Shown one piece after another: positions 49,440-60,690 of a DNA stretch of 64,000 bases. Within the stretch, counting starts at the first letter, position 1. Each line of letters begins with the position of its first letter. Position numbers and translations under genes: made by a program. The stretch is from Torymus aiolomorphi (taxonomy: Eukaryota > Arthropoda > Insecta > Hymenoptera > Torymidae): NCBI GenBank assembly GCA_036365515.1, contig CM070874.1:113939235-114003234 (forward strand), read 5' to 3'. The notes beneath the pieces are model-generated. The model did not search any database and had not been told where the DNA came from. It was given only the letters and a program-made list of their open reading frames with translations.

Positions 49440-49758
49440 TTTGTTTTGAAAAAATTATGTACACGTATATATCTATCTGTAATCTGTAAATATCCAAAAA
49501 TCATATTACGTTTTATATTTTAACTAAATTAAATATTTTCTAACTTAAAAACTATAAATTTAGAAATAATTGTCCCTTACCGTAAATGATACCAAATTTA
49601 TTTGTAGGATATTTGTAATTAACATTAATGTTAATGGATTTTTATATTTCATATGAAATTAACAATTATAACAAAATCTGCTAAGTAACCTATACTTAAT
49701 CGATATGATATATTACATATATTACATCAGTGAAATACTTAGTCTGCGATAAGTGCGA

Positions 49759-49778
49759 GGGTTAAGGTTAAGGTTAAG
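49759..49778 (+). repeat. Short GTTAAG hexamer run
   Basis: Three to four direct copies of GTTAAG. Too short to call telomeric. Confidence 0.5.
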
Positions 49779-49850
49779 GCCACTACGATATGTATATCTA
49801 TATATATATATATATATGATGAACAGGAACAGCTAAAAGGAATACCTTAA

Positions 49851-49977
49851 GGGCGCTACAGGCAAAATGAAAATGTTACAGGAACAGGAACAGATATAAG
49901 AATAACATGGGTATGTATATCTATATATCTGAGGAACAGTGTGTATCTGTAACTTTTTCCTTTTGTGTGTAGCGCCC
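49851..49977 (+). mobile_element. 127-bp MITE flanked by TTAA
   Basis: TTAA at 49847-49850 and 49978-49981. Ends are GGGCGCTACAGGCAAAA and TTTTGTGTGTAGCGCCC. The interior carries GAACAGATATAAGAATAAC. A TTAA target with GGG-type ends fits a non-autonomous piggyBac- or Kolobok-like element. It lies in the shared promoter region between the divergent BEN and transposase genes. Relatives sit at 59980-60670. Confidence 0.85.
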
Positions 49978-50274
49978 TTAACGGCCGTCACAATGTAAAC
50001 ATGTTTGTATATTGTATTAAGCGGTTTGAATAATACTGTTTTGCTTTCGTACAAAGAAACTGGTGTCGCATATTTCGTCTCATTATTTAAAAATTAATTT
50101 GAAAAGAATATCTTTCTATACAATAAATGTACTTTTTTGAAAATGCATGATATAGATATAATACTAGAAGGAATACACAAAAAATTCTGTAAGAATAAGT
50201 GAAAAAATAAAATCATAATTATTGACAAATTTATAACTAAAATAACATTGTTTAAGACAATTTTTTATTACAAA

Positions 50275-53200
50275 ATGTCTCATGAAAGTAAACGTGTTAG
50301 AAATAAATGGTTAAGTCCAGACTCCAAAGAATTAGTTCCACGTTCAACTCATTACTACAAGAAAAAGAAAAAATTTGAATTGGATTTTGTAAGTATTATA
50401 TTTTTTGCATTTTAATGATATAACTTGATTTTGTCTTCATTTTGTCTTATAGTAAATATTTTACTATATTTTATATTATTTTACCATATTTTTTAGAATT
50501 TATCAGAAATATTAAAGGAAAGTGATAGTAGTATATCTGAAAGTGAACCAGATATAAATATTGAAGAAAATCTATCATTACATGACTTACAACAAGACGC
50601 TGCAAGTACTTATTTCATAAATGAGAATAATTCTGATGAGATAACAAATAATACAAATTATTTAAGTATTTATGACGAAGACATTCATAATAATGATGAT
50701 TGGGATTGGATTAATGTAAGTAATAACGGTTCCATCTGTTGATATTAGATTGAGTAAAAAATTATTGATGACATTCCTGCACTTGATAAAGCATCTTTGT
50801 TGTACATAGTGTAACACAGTTTTTAATTTCAAATAAATTATGAAATTCTGTAACTTTTCATCCCTTGTGGAAAAAATTTTCAGGATTGTATAAATATTGT
50901 ACGTAGTGACTGTATATAATTTGTATACAGAAATGATCATAAACAAATTTTATACAATTTGTGTACAATCCTGAAAGAATGTTCTAAATGAAATTCAAAT
51001 AATTATAAACGCCTAACAATTTTTTAAAATAATTTTCACAGGAATTTATTAAATTTCAAAAATCAATTCAAATGAATATTAAACATACATGCTCATAATA
51101 AATCCACGAATTCATAGGTTTTCAATAATGCAAATATTAGAGAGGAACCTGCTTTACTTAGTGATGTCGAAAATGATAGTGCAGCTGAAGAAGAAAATCA
51201 GTTTTATACAAATTCTAAGGTTTGTAAAATATTATTTAACTTAATCTTATAACTGATCAAAATTAAAAATGTATATAAGGGATACTTCAGGAGAAGTCAG
51301 CAGCTCAAAATTTTAAAATCGCTGAAAATTGGTTTACTTCTAGTTTTTTTATGAAAAAATAATATTCCTAGAGTTTGAGACCGAAATTTTCAAAAATAAA
51401 AAAAGTTATGGAACATTGAAAATTCAAATTTTTTCCAATTTTTGGTTAAAATTCAACTTTATTAATTTTTTTACTCAAAATCTTGAAACTTTTTGTATAG
51501 AACATTGATTGGGAAAAAGTTTGCATTTTTTCTCTGGAATGTGCCAGTATTTATTTTATGACCCTTTAAATTTTTTTCATTAACAAATTTTTTTTTGTAT
51601 TCTTCTTCGAAAACCCTTCAAAATGCTTTTTTGGTCAATACTGGCCGAGCAAAGGGAAAAGAGTTACAATTTTTTGAAATATCAAGAAAAATCCATAATT
51701 ACAATTTTGCATAGCATGATTGATGAAACTGAATATATTATTCGTATATCCTATGGCATGGACCGTACCACTGAATTTTATTAGAGCATCAAATAGTACA
51801 TATTTGAGCATAATATAAATATATATTTTCAATAATATTGGGCAATAATAATTAACCTCTATAGAGGTTAATTTATTATTAATTCATAATTAGGTATCGC
51901 TTATTGTGTAAGCCCAATATTATTGAAAATATATATTTATATTATGTTCAAATATGTACTATTTGATGCTCTAATAAAATTCAGTGGTACGGTCCATGCC
52001 ATAGGATATACGAATAATATATTCAGTTTCATCAATCATGCTATGCAAAATTGTAATTATGGATTTTTCTTGATATTTCAAAAAATTGTAACTCTTTTCC
52101 CTTTGCTCGGCCAGTATTGACCAAAAAAGCATTTTGAAGGGTTTTCGAAGAAGAATACAAAAAAAAATTTGTTAATGAAAAAAATTTAAAGGGTCATAAA
52201 ATAAATACTGGCACATTCTAGAGAAAAAATGCAAACTTTTTCCCAATCAATGTTCTATACAAAAGTTTCAGATTTTGAGTAAAAAATTAATAAAGTTGAA
52301 TTTTAACCAAAAATTGGAAAAAATTTGAATTTTCAATGTTCCATAACTTTTTATTTTTGAAAATTTCGGTCTCAAACTCTAGGAACATTATTTTTTCATA
52401 AAAAACCAATTTTCAGCGATTTTAAAATTTTGAGCTGCTGACTTCTCCTGAAGTATCCCATAAATATAAATAAAGATAACTTAGTGTTCCAATATTTGTA
52501 CTTCCTGAAACACCAAAAATAATATGGCTAGCTGCGTGCAAATATATTATCTTCCAAATTATTTCACTCCATCAAAATCATTTGACACTCGAAAAAGATT
52601 TATCAATAACAGATGCATATCTATTTTATTTATTTATATTTATGAACATTTTTCATTTTATTAAAGAGTGTATGACTACTGGATATTTTTTATTTGTGGT
52701 TCTATATTTTAGAGGCAAAGAAAAGAAGATAGAAAAAGAAGATATTTAAACAAAAAGATTAAGAAAAAAACAGATATTAGCAATGGCGAAATAATACTCA
52801 TGTGCATGCTACTAGGAATTCGACACTCTCTTACTTGGGAAGCAATGATGGATATTATTAATTTGATAAATAAATTATTTGATGAAGATGTAATTAACCT
52901 TACTAAATTCAAATTGTTTAACTTTTTTCAAGCAATAATGAATTGTATAAATATCACATCAATTGTCTCCAATGTAAGAGTTATATAGGTGAACGTGCTA
53001 CTTTACCGAATAGTAATTTAGTTTGTCCTGTTTGCCATATAATTATTGAAAATGTTAAAGAGTTACCTTATTTCTTGACACTTAATATTAAAAATCAATT
53101 AAAAGGACTTTTAGAAAATAATCTTGTACAACCATATCTTCAATATAAACAGCATCGACAAAAAGAAAATATTGACAATCTTGAAGATATATTAGATGGA

Positions 53201-54918
53201 AAATTGTATAAACATCTTTCATCGGCAGGTCAAGTTTTACACAGTGATTTGAACTTCTCTTATTTATTTAACACTGATGGATGCCAAACGGCTGCTTCAA
53301 GTACTACAACAGTATGGCCTGTATATATGAAAATTGTAGAATTGCCTCCAGAAATAAGAAATAAGCATTTAATTTTAGCAGGCTTATGGGTAAATACCGA
53401 AAAACCTCCCATGAATACTTTTTTACTGCCACTGGTACATGAATTGAACAATTTATCAATTGTAGGAATAGAATGGGAAAGAAATAAAGAAAAAGTTGTT
53501 TCAAGATTTATTCCATTATGCTGCAGTGTTGATTCACCTTGTAGATGTAGTATGCTTAATATGAAACAGTATAATGGCTTCTATGGTTGTACATTTTGTT
53601 ATCATCCAACTGAGAATATTTCTGGAACTCGAAAATACCCAATAGATAAAAAAGTTCCTGATTTAAGAACACATGATAATATTACTAAAGATATGATTGC
53701 TACACAAATATTAGAAAAAGACAGAATAATTTTTAAAGAACAAAAAGGAGTGAAAGGACCATCTATTTTAATGAATTTACAGTATTTTAATTTAGCAGAT
53801 GGTATGACACCAGAGGTTATGCACTCAGTATATTTAGGCGTGACAGAACAATTGACAAATTTGCTTCTCTCAGATGCTGATAAACCCTACTATGTAGGAT
53901 CACCAAATAATGTCACCTTATTAAATGATAGATTGGCTTCGTTTAAGATACCTAAAATAATCACACGAACTCCTAGACCTATCAGTACAAGAAAAATGTG
54001 GAAAGCATCGGAATGGCGGTCATGGTTACTTTTTTATAGCTTAATATGCTTAGAAGGCATATTACCTACAAAATACTTATCTCATTTATCAAAGTTGGTT
54101 GCAGCGATAGAAATTTTGTCAAGAAGTTCTATTTCTTTCAATGACGTTAAACATGCTCACAATTTATTAATAGAATTTTGTGTTTATTTTCAAGTGTATT
54201 ATGGCAAAGAGCAAATGATGTATAATGTGCATCTATTACAGCACTTAGCTAATAGCGTTTTTAATTTAGGACCTCTTCATTTGCACGATGCATTTGTTTT
54301 TGAAAACGAAAATAGATTATTATTAAAACTTAAAACAAGCCCAATGCAAATACCTGTCCAAATTGCAAAACGTTTTCAATTTTATAAATTTGTACCAATA
54401 TTCTCTTCATTATTTGATGTCGGAGATCGAGTGATTGAATTTGTAGAAAGTTTTGAAAACAGAGTCAAACAATGCATACACATAAATAATATTGTATTAC
54501 TTGGCACTGGAAAAGAGCATGTCTTCAACGATGAAGAAAAACAATTTGGCTTTGAAGGTACTTGTTTGACATATGCAAAATTAATTTGTAAGAAACGAAG
54601 ATACACCACACATAGTTATACAGAATTATTAAAAATTAATGACTCCATTATACAAACAAAATCAGGAAAATTTGGTGTTATACAAAATATATGCGTATTT
54701 ACACAAAATTGTAAAGAAGAAATCATCATTTTTTTAAAGTTATTAAAGTAGAAAAAAATAAAATTTTTCCATCATTAGATCACATAAAAAAATGTCATAT
54801 TCATACAAATGAATGGAAATATTGTACTCCTAGTGATTTACACACTCAATGCATTTTAGTTACAATAAATACACAAAATTATATTTCTCCTGTACCCGTA
54901 GCATGTATTGGTGATTAA
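50275..54918 (+). pseudogene. TNP2-type (CACTA/EnSpm) transposase gene, multi-exon, frameshifted
   Basis: Predicted exons are 50275-50388 (38 codons), 50497-50715 (73), 51118-51219 (34) and 52713 onward, all phase 0 with GT-AG borders. The first exon starts MSHESKRVRNKWL. The main exon has a zinc-knuckle-like pair (CLQCKSYIG, then CPVC). It continues with the TNP2 core: LNFSYLFNTDGCQ, VWPVYMKIVELPPEIR, PLVHELNNLSIVGIEW, GFYGCTFCYHP and DGMTPEVMHSVYLGV. The conserved Asp residues in these motifs are candidates for the catalytic site. The family cuts and pastes CACTA elements. Two frame breaks fall in T-runs (52923-52928 and 54729-54735); correct reading would give roughly 880 residues ending at TAA 54916-54918. 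The third intron holds a 1.2 kb palindrome. Confidence 0.75.
51279..52459 (+). mobile_element. 1.18 kb palindromic foldback element in transposase intron
   Basis: Arms 51279-51843 and 51912-52459 are near-perfect reverse complements around a 68-bp spacer. Ends are GGGATACTTC and GAAGTATCCC, each flanked by ATAA (51275-51278 and 52460-52463). The left arm has about 12 extra bases near 51337. Identical small frames on both strands (51635-51832 minus, 51923-52120 plus) are mirror images, not genes. It is related to the foldback arms at 45103, 56195 and 57624. Confidence 0.9.
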
Positions 54919-55082
54919 TATTATTGTAATTAAATTTTTATCTATGTATTTCTAATAAATAATGTTAAACATAGCTATTTTTATACAATTTTCTTAGTTT
55001 CTAATTGATTTATATGTTTTTAAATAAAAAAATCATAAAATTTTAAGTACCTCATAAGTTTTTTATTTGATAACATCGAGTT

Positions 55083-55354
55083 GCACATTTCTACACACTT
55101 TTGCACATTTCAGTACATTTCTGCACATTTCTACACATTTCTACACATTTCTACACATTTATACACATTTCTACACATTTTTGTACAAAAGTCTAATAAG
55201 TAGATAAAATGTGCAGAAATGTGTAGAAATATGCAGAAATGTGTAGAAATGTGTAGAAATGTGTAGAAATGTGTAGACATGTGCAGAAATGTTCAGAAAT
55301 GTGCAGAAATGTGCAGAAATGTGCAGAAATGTGCAGTTTTTACTTCCACCAGGG
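55083..55354 (+). repeat. Right terminal and subterminal repeats of the CACTA-like element
   Basis: Mirror of the left end: TGCACATTTCT or TACACATTTC copies, a core with AAAGTCTAATAAG, then AAATGTGTAG and AAATGTGCAG copies leading to the terminus at 55354. Confidence 0.85.
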
Positions 55355-55955
55355 CACTCACACCCACACACGGACACACACACAGGCACACACATACAGA
55401 CACAACACACACACATACGGACACACACACACGCGCGCACATACACAGATACACACTCACACACACATAGGGGCACACACACATACGGACACAAATACAT
55501 ACACATACACGCGCACACACAGATACAGACTTACACACACATACGCCACACACAAACACAATCATACACACACTAACATACTCACACACACATGGACAAA
55601 CACGCGCTCATACACACAGATACACACCACACACACATACGGACACACACAGATACACACACACACACTCACGCACACATAAGGGCACACACAGACACAC
55701 ACACTCACAGAAACATACGGACACACACACAAACACACAACACACTCAGACACACATACGGACACAGACACAAACACACTCACACACACATACGAATACA
55801 CACGCACACACAGATACACTCTGACACATACATACGGACATACACAGACACACACACGTGCGTGCACACACACATACGGACCCACACACAGATTGACACA
55901 CACATACAGGTACACACACACAGACACACACACACGCTCACACACCTAGATACAC
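55355..55955 (+). repeat. CA-rich minisatellite, right part of foldback element 1
   Basis: Continues the CACACATACGGACACAC pattern found before the CACTA insertion at 47163 and ends at ACACACTTAAGCATCTAC, where the inverted arm begins. Confidence 0.9.
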
Positions 55956-56429
55956 ACACTTAAGCATCTACAAACCTAAGCGCAAACACTCATAAAAATA
56001 AGCGCACCAAGTTGCGCTCGTAAAGGAACTTGGTGATATTCTAACCTCTACTTCTCAAAATCTGTCTATTTTTGGATCTTGCACCCATGAGGACTTTTGA
56101 TCAGGAGGTCGTAACCTGTAATGTACCAAAGTTTCCGAAGTTTTCATAGAGGTCCAAATTCCTATGATTTTGTGCGTGGACCTTTCAAACTTTTTGAATA
56201 AAACATTGATTGGAAGAAAGTTTGCATTTTATCTGTACAATGTGGCAGCATTTATTTTATGACCCTTTTTGAAAACCTCTAATTGGTTGACTTTTGATAT
56301 ACCTTCATCGTAGAATATTGAGCCCGCACCTTAAAATTTTTTATTTGGAAAAATGTTTTTTAATTCTTCCTTTAAAACTCTTCCGAATGCTTTTTCAACC
56401 AAAGTAGGCGAAGGAAATTGAAAAAATAT

Positions 56430-56963
56430 ATGAGTTTTTGTAATATCGTGAAAAACCAATAATTAGCATTTTCGATAATATGGTTGATTTAGACACTTAA
56501 TATTATTCATACATCTTTGTAATGCATCAAATCACTTAATTTTATTAGAACATCGAATAGAACATAAAACATTTTTTTTTCAATAATATTTCTCAATAAT
56601 TTTGCTTGTACAATAAACCTTATTGTAATTATCAATTATAGATTACATTCATTTTTAATTTTCTGAATATTAGATAAAAACTAATACACATTTCTGTGGC
56701 TTCTTGAAATAACGACCTAACCCACTTGTACGTGTTTTCGAGAAATCGACATTTTAAAATTTCTGTCATGACACTTTATATGTAAGATCGAATTGCGCGA
56801 GATGAGTCATAACAATGTAGAATTTTACAAAAATATCTTTCGAACCCCACTATCAGCTGCTAGAATACATTTTTATTCTTTTTATAAACAAACAGAACAA
56901 TGCAGTTAAGTCGTTATTCCGGTAACTGTGCAGTTAAGCGGTTTAGAAAAATTGTTCAAATAA
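56430..56963 (+). repeat. Uninterrupted paralogue of the 37 kb block's flanks
   Basis: 56430-56741 matches 345-665 and 56738-56963 matches 37922-38160. They meet at one TCGA (56738-56741). In the other locus the same two halves are separated by 37.26 kb and each keeps a TCGA. This stretch therefore represents an unoccupied version. Confidence 0.85.
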
Positions 56964-56964
56964 A

Positions 56965-57355
56965 CTGCTCATTGCTGTAAGCCGTGGACCTGGACATATC
57001 GCTCATGGGTAACCAGGACCATGACATTACGCCTTTATTGGATCTACCAAACCTCAAGGAACTGTCGATCAGGAGCAAAATGCCCGCCGGCGAGGATCTG
57101 CTCATGATTAAATCGTTTGGGAAGATTGAGCGACTGACATTGGGCTGTTCGATCACGATGAATGTAGAGGCTACAGGATCCTCATAGATCGCGGGTTACC
57201 AGCTTTGCAATACTATTCTCGGGTGCAGCTGTAGCTTGGACCACCCTGCGGTCAGGGTCTTGGGCAAAAATGTGATCGTAGCAATCTATTTTCATAGCAA
57301 TCCTACACTGACACACAGGTGTTAGAATCAATACCTTCATCGCACTTCATAACTT
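56965..57355 (+). pseudogene. Truncated 3' copy of the F-box/LRR gene
   Basis: Matches 44450-44841 with a small number of substitutions. The copy starts inside the LRR region and so lacks the F-box. It has a one-base loss at GAGGCTACAGG (GAGGCTTACAAG in the gene) and small insertions near 57190 and 57210. It is not functional as an F-box gene. Its 5' edge abuts the TTGTTCAAATAA end of the repeat on its left. Confidence 0.85.
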
Positions 57356-58035
57356 CTTAGATAAAGGACTGCATATTTTATTACAATGTAGCTTTAAGAT
57401 TATTATTAAAGAGAGAACGATAGGTACTGGGTCAATGATGTCAGACTTTTACATAATGAGTAAATAATTTCGTGATTGTAGGTACCATATCTTTTCTAAA
57501 TAAATACAAAAATAACCCAAAATTTTTCGTATTAAATTTATTTTTTATGTACCCTATTTTAATATTATGTACAATGTTAATCTATTTGGATAATGTATTG
57601 TGTTATAAGATATGTTATGTGGGATGTTTCACATGAAGTGAGCAAGTAAAAATTTTAAAATAGTTAAAAATTTTTTTACTTTTAGTTTTTTATAAATAAA
57701 ACATGTTCCTAAAATTTTAGATCGATATTTGCATAAATAAAAATGCTCTGCAACATTGAAACTTCATTTTTTTTGCAATTTTTGGTTAAAATCCAAATTT
57801 TATCATTTTTTTACTCAAAAAAGGCCCCGCACAAAATCATAGGAATTTGGACCTCTGTGAAAACTTCTGAAACTTTGGTATATTACAGTTTATGACCTCC
57901 ATATCAAAAGTCCTCATGGTTGCAAGATCCAAAAATGGACAGATTTTGAGATGTAGAGATTATAATATGATCAAGTTCCTTTACTTTACGAGCGCAACTT
58001 GGTGCGCTTATTTTTATGAATGTTTGCGCTGAGGT
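56965..58035 (+). repeat. Segmental duplication of 44450-45545
   Basis: Beyond the pseudogene the similarity continues through the 3' flank (ATTTTATTACAATGTAGC, GGTACTGGGTCAATGATG) and the foldback arm as far as ATGCTTAAGTGTG, so the gene end and foldback element were copied as one unit. The lower minisatellite has since diverged in length. Confidence 0.85.
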
Positions 58036-59047
58036 TTGTAGATGCTTAAGTGTGTGTCTGTGTGGGTGCGCGTGGGTGCGTGTCTGTGTGTGAGTGTGTG
58101 GGTGTTTGGATGTGTGTGTCTGTGTGTGTGAGTGTGTCTGTGTGTGTGAGTGTGTTTGTGTGTGTGTATGTGGCGCTGTGTATGTGTCGCTGTGTGTGTG
58201 TCTGGGTGTTTGTGTGTGTGTATGTGTGTGCGCACACACAGATACACACACACACATACGGACACACACAGCACACACACAGCCATACACACACAAACAC
58301 ACACATACATACGGACACACACACGCGCACACACACAGATACACACTCACACACACACAAACACACACACATACGGACACACACACTCACACAATAATAC
58401 GGACACACACAAAACACACACGCAGACACATACACACACAAACACACTCACACACATACGGATCGACACACACACATACGGACACAAACACACATGCGGA
58501 CACATACACACAAACAGACTCACACACAAACACACACACATACGGACACACACACACTCGCACATACTCAGATACACACTCACACACATATACGGACACA
58601 CACACAGACACATACACACACTCACAAACACACTCACACTCACATACGGACACACGCACGCGCACATACACAGATACACACTCACACACACACATACGGA
58701 CACACACAGACACACTCACACACACATACGGACACACGCAGCACGCACACACGCGCGCACACACACATACGGACCCACACACAGCAAACACACACACGAA
58801 CACAATCACACAGCATACAGACACACACAGACATGCACAGACACACAGATACACACACTTAAGCATCTACAAACCTAAGCGCAGACACTCATAAAAATAA
58901 GCGCACCAAGTTGCGCTCGTAAAGGAACTTGGTGATATTCTAACCTCTACATCTCAAAATCTATCCATTTTTGGATCTTGCACCCATGAGGACTTTTGAT
59001 CAGGACGTCATAACCTGTAATGTATCAAAGTTTCCGGAGTTTTCATT
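57624..59047 (+). mobile_element. Foldback element 2 with strand-switching minisatellite
   Basis: Left arm 57624-58035 starts GGATGTTTCACATGAAGTG. TG-rich minisatellite runs to 58230. The switch GTGTGCGCACACAC (58225-58238) is followed by CA-rich minisatellite to 58857. The inverted arm 58858-59047 ends near GTTTCCGGAGTTTTCAT. This is the uninterrupted version of element 1, which shows that the 8.2 kb transposon at 47164 is a later insertion. Confidence 0.75.
58036..58857 (+). repeat. TG/CA minisatellite with strand switch, element 2
   Basis: TG half about 195 bp and CA half about 625 bp, meeting at GTGCGCAC (58227-58234). Same motif units as at 45546-47163. Confidence 0.9.
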
Positions 59048-59975
59048 TTTTATACTTTATAATTTAATTAGTAAAATATTCTTATGAAAAAAGACGATAT
59101 TTTGTGACAAATTGAAAAAAAGACCGTCTTTTTTCAGCTATATCGGTGGTTAGGGTAGAATTTTAATTTTTTTTATTTAATTTTTTAATTTTTAGTAAAC
59201 TAAGAAAAAATATAAACCATCAATTTCTGAATGATTATTGATAAAGGTAATATTCAGTTTTTAATTTTAAGGAAAAAACTCTTTGATACGTTATAGTTCT
59301 TTATTAAACTTAAAACGTGTCAAATTTTTTTTCTTAAATTTAAAAAATGAATGAGAAAAACAGGAACCCAATTTTGAGTAATAGCGTGGGTATCGCATCA
59401 CCTTAATAAAAGACGATCTTTTGTGACCAATTGAAAAAAGACCGTCTTTTTACATTCAAAAATTAAGAAAAATTTTTGGACCGTCATTTTTGTCGCAGGA
59501 CCGTCTTTTTTTGTGTCAATTGACCAATTAAAAAAAGACTGGTCATTTTACACCTCTAGTAGTCACCCAACTACATAATTTAATATCTTGCTTTTATTAA
59601 ACAAAAATCTGGATGCAAAGCGCTTTATTATTGCTAGTAACTAGAAGTTACGCAAAAGCTAGTAAAATATTTTATTTAATTATTGTATAATTTTTAATTA
59701 AATTATTATCATAAAAATTAGTTTAAAAATAAAAATATAACTAAAATAATCTATAGGTACGCCATCTATAAGTCGAAGTAAAAATGAATAAAGTCTGAAA
59801 GAGTATACTTACATTGGAATACCAACAGAATTCAAACTAAAAACATTATAAAATTTATTTATTAAATTTATTTAACAAGTTCTGTGAACATATTTATTTG
59901 TAATATGCTTTGTCGATTTGTCGAATACTTTAGGGCCCCTCCTCAATGCGGGTGACAGTGGACATGTAAAGCCCG
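59048..59975 (+). other. AT-rich spacer with repeated AAAGACG / CGTCTTT hairpins
   Basis: No gene seen. AAAAAAGACG is paired with CGTCTTTTTT around 59085-59135, and again at 59407-59447. A TGGTCATTTTACACCTCTAG end is at about 59542-59561. The last motif resembles the end of hAT-type MITEs, but I could not find the opposite end. Confidence 0.4.
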
Positions 59976-59979
59976 TTAA

Positions 59980-60305
59980 GGGCGCTACAGGCAAAAAGAA
60001 AAAGTAAAGGAACAGGAATAGATATAAGAATAACATGGATAAGTATATCTATATATATGAGGAACAGGAATAGCTAAAAGTAAAGGGCGCTACAGGCAAA
60101 AAGAAAAAGCAAAAACACAGGAACAGATATAAAAATAACATGGATATGTATATCTATATATATGAAGAACAGGAACAGCTACAGGAACAGATAAAGGTGT
60201 TCCTTCTAGCTGTTCCTGTTCCTCATATATATAGATATACATATCCATGTTAATTTCTTATATCTGTTCCTGTGCTTTTGCTTTTTCTTTTTGCCTGTAG
60301 CGCCC
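59980..60305 (+). mobile_element. TTAA-flanked MITE composite, 326 bp
   Basis: TTAA at 59976-59979 and 60306-60309, with GGGCGCTACAGGCAAAAAG and its complement at the ends. A third end (AAAGGGCGCTACAGG near 60083) lies inside, so one copy is nested in or fused to another. Interior motifs ATATGTATATCTATATATAT and GAACAGGAACAGC match the MITE at 49851. Confidence 0.8.
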
Positions 60306-60309
60306 TTAA

Positions 60310-60690
60310 TACCTCGTACTATTCCTGTAACTGTTCCTGTTCCTCTTATATATAGATATACATATCCATATTATTCTTATATCTGTTCTCATTCTTATGC
60401 TTTTTCCTTTTGCGTGTAGCGTCCTTTACATGCAAAAAGGAACAGTGACAGATATAAGAAATTAACATGGCTTAGTATATCTATTTATACGAGCAACAGC
60501 GAGGAATAAGCACTGTTCCTCATATATATAGATATACTAACCCATGTTATTTCTGTATCTGTTCCTTGTATTTTCTAGGGCGCTACAGGCAAAAAGAAAA
60601 AGCAAAAGCACAGGAACAGATATAAGATTAACATGGATATGTATACCTATATATATAAGGAAAAGGAATAGCTAGAAGGAACACCTACAT
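60310..60690 (+). repeat. Further fragments of the TTAA MITE family
   Basis: Repeated GAACAGATATAAG, ATAGATATAC and AGGGCGCTACAGGCAAAAAG words in both orientations, with no clean ends. Probably several old insertions into one another. Confidence 0.65.

Larger units (their letters stand above)
47164..55354 (+). mobile_element. CACTA/EnSpm-like DNA transposon, 8.2 kb, inserted in minisatellite
   Basis: Ends are CCCTGGTGGAAGTAAAAACT at 47164 and its reverse complement finishing CCACCAGGG at 55354. Behind each end lie arrays of the decamer TGCACATTTC or its complement; subterminal repeats of this kind are typical of CACTA elements. Inside are divergent genes: a BEN-domain protein (minus strand) and a TNP2-type transposase (plus strand). 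A 2-bp CA duplication is possible but cannot be proved inside a CA repeat. The terminus is CCCTGG rather than CACTA. Several one-base frameshifts suggest a decayed copy or sequence error. Confidence 0.8.
45103..56430 (+). mobile_element. Foldback element 1 with strand-switching minisatellite, interrupted by a CACTA transposon
   Basis: Left arm 45103-45545 starts TGGGATGTTTCACATGAAG. TG-rich minisatellite runs 45546-45778. The strand changes at GTGTGCGCACACAC (about 45774-45787), then CA-rich minisatellite runs to 47163. After the 8.2 kb CACTA insertion, CA-rich repeat resumes at 55355-55955, followed by the inverted arm (55956 to about 56195) with CTTAAGCATCTACAAACC. The right side then continues into a segment resembling the inner half of the palindrome arm at 51.48-51.84 kb. 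The outer right limit is uncertain. Confidence 0.65.

Noticed and set aside
49759..49778. Telomeric repeat tract (GTTAAG)
   Set aside because: Only three to four units, inside a transposon; not the TTAGG type and far too short.
51635..52120. Pair of identical 65-codon frames on opposite strands
   Set aside because: They are the two arms of the palindrome at 51279-52459, not independent genes.
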